DNA of 5,608 bases, from the NCBI GenBank assembly GCA_025356615.1, contig JANXSH010001217.1, forward strand, positions 1 through 5,608, read 5' to 3'. Numbering within the stretch: position 1 is the first letter of the stretch; each line of letters starts with the position of its first letter. The notes under the pieces were generated by a model that saw nothing but the letters and a program-made list of their open reading frames with translations, did no database searches and was not told the DNA's origin. Origin of the DNA: Planctomycetia bacterium (GTDB lineage Bacteria > Planctomycetota > Planctomycetia > Gemmatales > Gemmataceae). The translations under genes and the position numbers were made by a program. Positions 1 to 5,274 of the stretch are shown here, piece after piece.

Positions 1-59
1 TCCCTCTTTGCCGCACGACCCCTCAGCCAGGGGGGGAGGGGTCGTGCGGCAAAGAGGGA
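1..59. repeat. Perfect 24-bp inverted repeat (long hairpin) at the window edge
   Basis: Bases 1-24 are the exact reverse complement of 36-59, separated by an 11-base G-rich spacer (25-35). The arms begin TCCCTCTTTGCCGCACGACC. In single-stranded DNA or RNA this gives a very stable stem with no mismatch. No T or A tract follows, so it does not look like an ordinary intrinsic terminator. It lies just outside the C-terminal end of the broken transposase. It could be the end of a palindromic dispersed element, a MITE-like remnant, or an assembly breakpoint, since hairpins often end contigs. The left arm starts at base 1, so the repeat may be longer than seen. Confidence 0.85.
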
Positions 60-66
60 CTGCCAG

Positions 67-89
67 ACGGCGGAACGACGGTCCGCCGT
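67..89. repeat. 8-bp stem-loop beside the transposase stop
   Basis: ACGGCGGA (67-74) pairs perfectly with TCCGCCGT (82-89) around a 7-base loop. Read on the minus strand, it follows directly after the stop codon of the transposase remnant (91-93). It could act as a terminator-like structure for that gene or belong to the end of the insertion element. No U-tract supports termination, so the role is undecided. Confidence 0.5.
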
Positions 90-90
90 G

Positions 91-763
91 TCAGATGGGA
101 TGTCTTGGCGTTTTTTGGTCTAGACAACGGGGTCCACTATATAGCACCTTCCTCGGGATGATCGAAAAATAGATCTCCACTCGAGTCACCCAGCTCGCAT
201 GCACAGGCGTGTGCAACAAGATGATCCTTTTATCTTGACAACGCATCCGCTCTATCGAAGTGTTTCCTCGATGCGACGATCCGTCATCCACGATGAAGAA
301 TAGCCGCTCTGCCTTGTCGTAGGGACTCTGCTCCAAGACTCGAGCCACCAGTTCAGCGACCGGTTTTATCCCCGTTTTGGCCGCGCATCGGCCCATGACG
401 ATCTTGCGATGCACGTCCCACGCTGCCAAATACTTCGAGGCCCCCCTTCCGCTCGTATTCGGTCTCGATTCGTCGGGTCTGCCCAGGTTCGGGCGGCATT
501 TCCTCTTGGCAGCGTCTGCGTGCCTGAATGCTCGTCTTCTCGTCCCTACTCAACACGAAATCCTTCGGCCCCAGCGGTTTGCCTTCCCGGATTCCTCCCT
601 ACCGATCCAAGATCGGCCAGGCTTTCTCGGCAAACCGAGGGTCACGCGGAAAAAGCCAGGACTCGTGTTGCCACGGCTCGATTGCCGCTTCGTGCAATAA
701 ATGCGAGCAGCGACCCCGACGCGCAACTTCGAAACGCTCGAGCGAGGGTAACAGTGTCCCTCG
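91..763 (-). pseudogene. IS630-family transposase remnant (stop, frameshift, truncated both ends)
   Basis: Two overlapping minus-strand frames together give the catalytic part of an IS630/Tc1-mariner-type DDE transposase. The upstream frame reads EPWQHESWLFPRDPRFAEKA (about 690-620) and later GKPLGPKDFVLSRDEKTSIQ, carrying the first Asp (codon 544-542). The second frame reads AAWDVHR, then FIVDDGSSHRG with the second Asp (288-286), then VEIYFSIIPRKVL with the Glu (177-175). The full DDE triad is therefore recognisable. The gene is broken. A TAG at 601-599 sits where this family normally has a Tyr codon. One extra base near 433 breaks the frame, and dropping it restores EYLAAWDVHR. After PRKVL (about 140) the normal C-terminal tail is replaced by unrelated residues up to the TGA at 91-93. 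The N-terminal DNA-binding part is missing, and an in-frame TAG lies at 766-764. Family assignment is confident; the exact element and its ends are not. Programmed frameshifting occurs in some IS elements, but the stop and truncations favour decay. Confidence 0.85.
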
Positions 764-781
764 CTAAGAAGAGTGGCGAGG
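735..781. repeat. Cluster of nested short inverted repeats at the broken 5' side of the transposase
   Basis: CGCTCGAGCG (735-744) is a perfect palindrome. AGCGAGGG (741-748) pairs perfectly with CCCTCGCT (758-765) around a 9-base loop. The CCTCGC inside that second arm (759-764) can pair instead with GCGAGG (776-781). The cluster sits where recognisable transposase homology ends, so it may mark an element boundary or insertion scar. No target-site duplication could be matched to the other side. Confidence 0.5.
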
Positions 782-803
782 AATTTATGAAACGGTCATC
801 TAG

Positions 804-848
804 GGTGACACGGTGACACAGATACGGACGCCTTGTCACCTTGTCACC
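804..848. repeat. Paired octamer repeats forming an inverted repeat downstream of the PP2C gene
   Basis: GGTGACAC occurs twice in tandem (804-811, 812-819) and TTGTCACC occurs twice in tandem (833-840, 841-848). The two pairs face each other, so 804-818 pairs with 834-848 with one mismatch around a 15-base loop. On the minus strand this lies 22 bases after the phosphatase stop codon. It could form a transcript-end hairpin there, although no U-run follows. The tandem-plus-inverted arrangement also suits a small dispersed repeat or a protein-binding site. Function is unknown. Confidence 0.6.
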
Positions 849-870
849 GATGTGGTTCTATTCTTTCGCC

Positions 871-2166
871 CTATCGCGTCTTATCCCAGACGGGCGAGAA
901 CCCGCCCCCCTTGTCTCGCCGATCGTGCTGGGCGCGCATGAGGGGAAGCATGGCGCGGCAATATTCGCGGAAAGCACCGGGTAAGTCAGTCGCCCGGACA
1001 CGTTCCTCGCCCGCGGCCTGGTGTTCCTTGACCAGCTCCCAGTCCAGTTGCCATTTGCTATCGATCGCGCGTTGCTGGAGCGTCTTGAGCGCCTTGACGA
1101 GTCGGTCGAGCAGGGGCTTCTCGATCTTGCACACGCGGCGACGGTGCGGCTTGGGTGTGGGGCGGTTTTCGTCCTCGTTGGAGTGGCGTTTCTGCTCTTT
1201 CTGGTAATGCATGAATAGCCCGACGACCCCGGCAACGACCGCGCCGACGGCGGACAAGAACAGGGCGATGGCCAGCGAGGGCAACTCGGCCTGGTGCAAC
1301 AGGGTCGCCCCGATGGCGAGGACCGTGGCCCCAACCAGGCTCAGAACCCACCACGGCGGGCGGGGGAGCCACGGCTTAGGGACGGCCGCTCCGGCCACTT
1401 CGCCGGCTTCCCCGGACAGGATGCGGACGATGATGACGGTGGTGTTGTCCGGGCCGCCGCGGAGGTTGGCGAGATCGATCAGGAAGCGGCACGCCTCGGA
1501 GGGCGGCAATGCGCTGGCGATCGCGCCGATTTCCGGGTCCGTCACCTGGCCGGACAGCCCGTCGCTGCACAGGAGGTAGATGTCGCCCGGCTCGATCGGG
1601 TGCGGCCCTTCGATGTCCACCTGCACCAGCGCTTCCGGCCCCAGGCAGCGGTGGATGACGTTGCTCGGGATGTCCTCCACCTCGTCGGGGTCCATGTGCT
1701 GCAAGCGCGCGTATTCCCAGACGAGGCTGTGGTCGTAACTCAGCTGCTCGATGACGGTGCCTCGGATGCGATAGCACCGGCTGTCGCCGACGTGCCCGAC
1801 CCATGCTCCGTCGGGGCGGAGGACGAGGGAGGTGCCCGTCGTGCCCATGCCCAGGAAATCGCGGTTCTGCTGGCCGCAGGCATGAATGGTGGCGTTGGCC
1901 TCGACGAAGGACCGCCGCAGGGCGACGACCGCCCCCAGGGGGGCGTGCTTCTGGTAGACGTGGGGGATGACGTGGGCAGCCTGTTCGCTGGCCTTCTCGC
2001 CGACCGCGTGGGCACCCATCCCGTCGGCGACGAGGAACAGGTGGCCGCGCTGTAGCCAGCCCTCCTCATCGCTGGCTAGCTGAATGGCGTAGCTGTCCTG
2101 ATTGTGGCTGCGCTTGATGCCCACGTCGGTCAGGCACGCATGTTCGATCTGGTCGAATCGTCTCAC
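871..2166 (-). CDS. PP2C-family Ser/Thr protein phosphatase with C-terminal membrane hairpin
   Basis: This 431-aa protein should remove phosphate from Ser/Thr (PPM/PP2C, metal-dependent), the expected counterpart of Hanks-type kinases. The catalytic domain spans about residues 8-250 and shows the family motifs in order: TDVGIKRSHNQDSY (13-26, metal Asp24), LFLVADGMG (43-51, metal Asp48), GTTGTSLVL (108-116), GHVGDSRCYRIR (124-135), DHSLV (145-149), HRCLGP (172-177), LLCSDGLSG (198-206, Asp202) and GGPDNTTVIIV (237-247, Asp240). All expected metal ligands are present, so it is probably active. Two hydrophobic segments (about 273-290 and 295-318) form a hairpin, followed by a basic stretch and a helical tail (about 355-415) ending near AFREYCRAMLPLM. 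This predicts catalytic domain and tail in the cytoplasm, tethered to the inner membrane. The GTG start is supported by an in-frame stop at 2175-2173, the upstream GGTGAT, and motif 1 beginning at residue 13. No kinase gene is in the window. The gene diverges from the phosphoesterase gene. Confidence 0.92.
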   Translation of the reverse strand: MRRFDQIEHACLTDVGIKRSHNQDSYAIQLASDEEGWLQRGHLFLVADGMGAHAVGEKASEQAAHVIPHVYQKHAPLGAVVALRRSFVEANATIHACGQQNRDFLGMGTTGTSLVLRPDGAWVGHVGDSRCYRIRGTVIEQLSYDHSLVWEYARLQHMDPDEVEDIPSNVIHRCLGPEALVQVDIEGPHPIEPGDIYLLCSDGLSGQVTDPEIGAIASALPPSEACRFLIDLANLRGGPDNTTVIIVRILSGEAGEVAGAAVPKPWLPRPPWWVLSLVGATVLAIGATLLHQAELPSLAIALFLSAVGAVVAGVVGLFMHYQKEQKRHSNEDENRPTPKPHRRRVCKIEKPLLDRLVKALKTLQQRAIDSKWQLDWELVKEHQAAGEERVRATDLPGAFREYCRAMLPLMRAQHDRRDKGGGFSPVWDKTR

Positions 2167-2418
2167 CAGAGATCACCCATCAAGGGATGCCATTGCATCC
2201 TCGTCCCAATTCGCTCGTATAGTGCTATGGTACGCCTGGCGTCCAATAATGGATAGGGGGAGGGCGCGAATGGGCGTGATGGGTCGAGTTTCTCTCGAGC
2301 CGTAGTACCCCGCCGTTGACGCATCGAATCGACACTCCACGCCAATTTTTCACGCGACGATCGGCCCCTCCCCGCGTACCTCATCGAGAGACGATCCTTC
2401 GGCGGGTGGGGGCGAACG
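2167..2418. promoter_or_regulatory. Divergent intergenic region between phosphatase and phosphoesterase genes
   Basis: These 252 bases separate the starts of two divergent genes, so they should hold both promoters. The centre (about 2205-2260) is visibly more AT-rich than the coding flanks. It includes TATAGT (2218-2223, plus) and, on the minus strand, TTGGAC (2246-2241) followed after 19 bases by TATACG. Spacings are not ideal and no promoter can be called firmly. A weak stem TCGAG/CTCGA lies at 2284-2298. Open frames crossing this region have no recognisable product. Confidence 0.35.
2172..2177 (-). promoter_or_regulatory. Ribosome binding site supporting the GTG start of the phosphatase
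   Basis: Read on the minus strand, GGTGAT (2177-2172) matches part of the anti-Shine-Dalgarno complement and lies 6 bases before the GTG at 2166-2164. It contains the in-frame TGA (2175-2173), so the phosphatase cannot start further upstream. A short frame, MQWHPLMGDLW, ends in a TGA (2165-2163) that overlaps the GTG as GTGA. Confidence 0.5.
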
Positions 2419-4947
2419 ATGACCAGGCACGGGATGGGCGCGGCGGGATTGCTGGTGGCGACCTGCGGGCTGTTGGCGGTGACACTGAACCGCGAGGACA
2501 CGGGGGAGAAGCCAGCCCCCGTCGTGCCGCGTCGGGCGCGGCAGCTCCCCGGCGAGCAGGCGGGGGGCGAGGTCTTGCTGCCCAACCAGTGGTCGCTTCG
2601 GCCCGTGGGGAAGATGCTGGCGCTGGGCGATTTCCCCGTCAACATCGCGATCCACCCCAAAGGCGGCTGGCTCGCGGTGCTGCACGCCGGGTACGGGCCG
2701 CACGAAATCATCCTCGTCGATGTCTCGGCGGGCAAGGAGAAGGTCGTCTCGCGCGTCGTCGTCGATCAGACCTTCTACGGCCTGACGTTCTCCCCCGACG
2801 GCTCGAAATTGCTCGCCTCGGGCGGCGAGTTCGAGGTCGTCCACGTCTACGACTTCGCCGACGGGCTGTTGAGCAACCACAAGACGATCCCCGTCGCCGA
2901 CCGCAAAGAGAAGTTCGTCGTCGCCGGGCTTGCCCTGGACAAGGCGGGCAAGACCCTCTTCGCCGCAGGCCCCTGGGGCCACGGCGTGCGCATCGTCGAT
3001 CTGGGGGATCCAAAGAAGGTCCGTAAGGTCGCCCTCGCAACGGACAGCTACCCTTACGCCTGTTTGCCGACAGCCGACGGCAAGACGCTCTTCGTAAGCC
3101 TGTGGGGAGGCTCCGGCGTCGCCGTCGTCGATCTCGCGACGGACAAGGTGACGGCGACGTGGAAGACCAACAGCCACCCGACCGAGATGGCCCTCTCGCC
3201 GGACGGCAAGACGCTGTTCGTCGCCTGCGCCAACTCGACGCGCGTCGATCTGCTCGACACGACGAAGGGCACCGCGACGGAGACCATCCGGTGTTCGCTC
3301 TACCCGTCGGCACCGTCGGGCAACACACCCAGCAGCCTGAGCCTGACCCCGGACGGGAAGATGTTGTTCGTCGCCAACGCCGACGCGAACAACCTCGCGG
3401 TGTTCAACGTCGCCGAGCCGGGCCAGTCGAAGTCCCTCGGGTTCATCCCCGTCGGCTGGTACCCGACGGCGGTCCGATTCAACCCCGCCGACAAGCGCGT
3501 CTACGTCGCCAACGGCAAGGGGATCACCTCGCGGGCCAACCCGCAGGGGTCCGGCCCCTACCAGCGGCCGAACCTCCGCCCCCTCTACCAATACATCGGC
3601 GGCCTGATGCAGGGGACGCTGACCATCCTCCCGACGCCGACGCCCGGCGACATGGTGAAGTACACGAAGCTCGCCTACCAGTGTAGCCCGCTCCGCAAGG
3701 ATTCCGGCGTCGTCGAAGACGGCTGGACGTTCGGCAACCCCGTCCCGCGCAAAGTCGGCGGCAAGAGTCCGATCAAACATTGCATCTACATCATCAAAGA
3801 GAATCGGACCTACGACCAGGTCTTCGGCGACATCGCCGAGGGCAACGGCGATCCCAAGCTTTGCCTCTTCCCCGAGAAGGTGACGCCGAATCACCACCGC
3901 CTCGCCAAACAGTTCGTCCTGCTCGACAACTTCTACGTCGAGGGCGAAGTGTCCGCCGACGGGCACCAGTGGACGATGGGTGCCTACGCGACCGACTTCG
4001 TCGAGAAGGTCTGGCCCCTCGGCTATCGCGGGAGTCCGCTGGGCAAACTGTCCGCCTACCCCTCGGAGGGGGCGTTCGACGTGATCGGTCGGCCCGCCGG
4101 CGGATACCTGTGGGACCGCGCCAAGGCGGCGGGAGTCAGCTATCGGAGCTACGGCGAGTGGATCAGCAACGGGAAGAAGAACGCCGACGGCACGTTCGAG
4201 GACAGCAAGGCGTCGGTCAAGGCGCTCGAGGGGCACTTCGACCCGAAGTTCCGCGGCTACGACCTGGACTACCCCGATGTCAAGCGGGCCGCACGATTCA
4301 TCGAGGAGTTGAAGCGATTCGAGAAGGAAGGCGTGATGCCCCGGCTCACGATCCTACGCTTGCCCAACGATCACACCTACGGCACCCTGGTGGGCAAGCC
4401 GACGCCGAAAGCGTTCCTCGCCGACAATGACCTGGCGCTGGGTCAGGTCGTCGAGGCGGTGTCGCGGAGTAAATTTTGGAAGGACACCGCGATCTTCGTC
4501 ATCGAGGACGACGCGCAGAACGGCCCGGACCATGTGGACGCCCACCGCTCGATCGCGCTGGTGGTCAGCCCCTTTACGAAGCGCAAGTTCGTGGACTCCA
4601 GTATGTATTCGACGAGCAGCATGCTTCGGACGATGGAACTGATCCTCGGCCTGGAGCCGATGAGCCAGTTCGACGCGGCGGCTCGGCCCATGTTCCACTC
4701 GTTCCAGGCGAAGGCGGACCTGACGCCATACAAGCACGTCGTGCCGGACGTGGACAGGGAGGAAAAGAACAAGTCCGACGCCTGGGGCGCGGCGCTATCG
4801 GCGACGTTCGACTTCTCCCAGGAGGACATGGCCGACGACCTGCTGTTCAATGAGGTGATCTGGCGGTCGGTCAAGGGCGCGACCCGTCCGATGCCCGCGC
4901 CGGTGCGAGCGGGGTTCTTCATCCCAAAGGTGAACGCGAAGCCGTGA
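2419..4947 (+). CDS. Exported YncE-type beta-propeller / alkaline-phosphatase-like phosphoesterase fusion
   Basis: An 842-aa two-domain protein matching the known 'bifunctional YncE family protein/alkaline phosphatase family protein' architecture. Residues 1-23 look like a signal peptide (Arg3, then a hydrophobic run at 8-22), so it should act outside the cytoplasm. Cys16 follows LVAT, a poor lipobox. Seven repeats of the S/TPDGKTLFVA type start near 78, 124, 171, 216, 259, 309 and 354, consistent with a seven-bladed propeller. From about 452 comes a phosphoesterase domain (PF04185-like, related to phospholipase C and acid phosphatase AcpA): KENRTYDQVFGD (metal ligands Glu461, Asn462), DNFYVEGEVSADGHQW (probable nucleophile Ser512 by analogy), PNDHTYGT (649-656) and IEDDAQNGPDHVDAHR (695-710; Asp697, Asp698, His705, Asp707, His709). 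All motifs are intact. It likely hydrolyses a phosphoester, with the propeller for binding; the substrate cannot be read from sequence. The ATG at 2419 has a G-rich GGTGGGGG upstream, and the alternative ATG at 2434 would shorten the signal peptide. Confidence 0.9.
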   Translation: MTRHGMGAAGLLVATCGLLAVTLNREDTGEKPAPVVPRRARQLPGEQAGGEVLLPNQWSLRPVGKMLALGDFPVNIAIHPKGGWLAVLHAGYGPHEIILVDVSAGKEKVVSRVVVDQTFYGLTFSPDGSKLLASGGEFEVVHVYDFADGLLSNHKTIPVADRKEKFVVAGLALDKAGKTLFAAGPWGHGVRIVDLGDPKKVRKVALATDSYPYACLPTADGKTLFVSLWGGSGVAVVDLATDKVTATWKTNSHPTEMALSPDGKTLFVACANSTRVDLLDTTKGTATETIRCSLYPSAPSGNTPSSLSLTPDGKMLFVANADANNLAVFNVAEPGQSKSLGFIPVGWYPTAVRFNPADKRVYVANGKGITSRANPQGSGPYQRPNLRPLYQYIGGLMQGTLTILPTPTPGDMVKYTKLAYQCSPLRKDSGVVEDGWTFGNPVPRKVGGKSPIKHCIYIIKENRTYDQVFGDIAEGNGDPKLCLFPEKVTPNHHRLAKQFVLLDNFYVEGEVSADGHQWTMGAYATDFVEKVWPLGYRGSPLGKLSAYPSEGAFDVIGRPAGGYLWDRAKAAGVSYRSYGEWISNGKKNADGTFEDSKASVKALEGHFDPKFRGYDLDYPDVKRAARFIEELKRFEKEGVMPRLTILRLPNDHTYGTLVGKPTPKAFLADNDLALGQVVEAVSRSKFWKDTAIFVIEDDAQNGPDHVDAHRSIALVVSPFTKRKFVDSSMYSTSSMLRTMELILGLEPMSQFDAAARPMFHSFQAKADLTPYKHVVPDVDREEKNKSDAWGAALSATFDFSQEDMADDLLFNEVIWRSVKGATRPMPAPVRAGFFIPKVNAKP

Positions 4948-4953
4948 GCCTCT

Positions 4954-5003
4954 CCCCGGCACGAATGCCGGGGCTACAAGGAATAAGCCCGGTGAACCGG
5001 GCT
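4954..5003 (+). terminator. Two tandem REP-like hairpins after the phosphoesterase gene
   Basis: Seven bases after the stop codon, CCCCGGCA (4954-4961) pairs perfectly with TGCCGGGG (4966-4973) around a CGAA tetraloop. AGCCCGG (4986-4992) then pairs perfectly with CCGGGCT (4997-5003) around TGAA. There is no T-tract after either stem, so classical intrinsic termination is not shown. The paired-hairpin form at a gene 3' end resembles dispersed REP-type repeats that I recall as common in planctomycete genomes. It may protect the 3' end of the mRNA or help termination. CCGGGC at 4997-5002 can also pair with GCCCGG at 5016-5021. Confidence 0.55.
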
Positions 5004-5078
5004 GCCAGGCGCGTTGCCCGGTGTCAAGGTAGCATGGTTTACTAGGGAATAGCACTTCTGTTCGTATCTCCTGACTGC

Positions 5079-5160
5079 CGAGGAGGCGCGAATCTAGGGA
5101 GACTTTTCCGCCGAATAGGGATGCGCCTCCTTGCGGGGTCGCAACTGTTGTCAAGGAGGC
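5079..5160 (+). promoter_or_regulatory. Leader element with mutually exclusive stems
   Basis: Three segments share a core. AGGAGGCGC (5081-5089) is complementary to GCGCCTCCT (5123-5131). GCCTCCTTG (5125-5133) is complementary to CAAGGAGGC (5152-5160). Both matches are perfect over 9 bases and the middle segment cannot pair with both at once. The first stem can extend through a G-T pair to C5079-G5133. The 5' and 3' segments also contain AGGAGG-type sequences that resemble a ribosome binding site. The arrangement suits an attenuator or other leader switch for the ORF starting at 5275, but could also be part of a dispersed repeat. It matches no riboswitch class that I can name. Confidence 0.35.
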
Positions 5161-5225
5161 AACACCGAAAACTCTTCATGGCTCTCGCTTGACGATAGCT
5201 CTTTTGTTGGAAGGGACTACGGGTC

Positions 5226-5247
5226 GGTTCGGCAAGGAAGCCGAGCC
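5226..5247 (+). repeat. Stem-loop upstream of the right-hand ORF
   Basis: GGTTCGGC (5226-5233) pairs with GCCGAGCC (5240-5247), including one G-T pair, around the 6-base loop AAGGAA. It ends 14 bases before the ribosome binding site. No T-tract follows, so it is not an evident terminator. It may be part of the mRNA leader. Confidence 0.4.
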
Positions 5248-5261
5248 AGCTATTGCCATCA

Positions 5262-5267
5262 AGGGAG
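5262..5267 (+). promoter_or_regulatory. Ribosome binding site for the ORF at 5275
   Basis: AGGGAG lies 7 bases before the ATG at 5275, a normal Shine-Dalgarno spacing. It decides the start of an ORF that is cut by the window edge, and it shows that the signal-peptide part is a genuine gene start. Confidence 0.55.
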
Positions 5268-5274
5268 ACGAAGA

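Larger units (their letters stand above)
4948..5274. other. 327-bp gene-free region before the right-hand ORF
   Basis: No convincing gene lies here. The minus-strand frames that cross it have no recognisable domain and run into antisense of flanking genes. It contains the tandem hairpins at 4954-5003, an alternative-pairing element at 5079-5160, a hairpin at 5226-5247 and a ribosome binding site at 5262-5267. TTGACG at 5189-5194 resembles a -35 box but has no fitting -10 partner, so no promoter is called. Confidence 0.5.

Noticed and set aside
1..59. CRISPR or tandem-repeat array at the left edge
   Set aside because: There is only one inverted pair, with no repeated direct units or spacers.
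377..816. Overlapping plus-strand frames of 107 and 135 aa
   Set aside because: They are antisense to IS630 homology, lack a ribosome site, and have no recognisable features.
1294..2055. 253-aa plus-strand open frame opposite the phosphatase gene
   Set aside because: It is antisense to conserved PP2C motifs and shows only GC-bias composition with no domain.
2102..2305. 67-aa plus-strand frame spanning the phosphatase start and the intergenic region
   Set aside because: It overlaps the conserved N-terminus of the phosphatase in antisense and has no domain or good ribosome site.
2316..2344. TTGACG in the divergent region as a -35 promoter box for the phosphoesterase gene
   Set aside because: No -10-like hexamer occurs at 16-18 bases downstream, so the match is probably chance.
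2350..4236. 628-aa minus-strand open frame antisense to the phosphoesterase gene
   Set aside because: It is a shadow frame produced by strong third-position GC bias. It has low-complexity Arg/Gly/Val/Asp-rich content and no recognisable domain, while the plus strand has a clear two-domain protein.
4795..5154. 119-aa minus-strand frame over the phosphoesterase 3' end and its hairpins
   Set aside because: Half is antisense to coding sequence and the rest is read through hairpin repeats, so a protein is unlikely.
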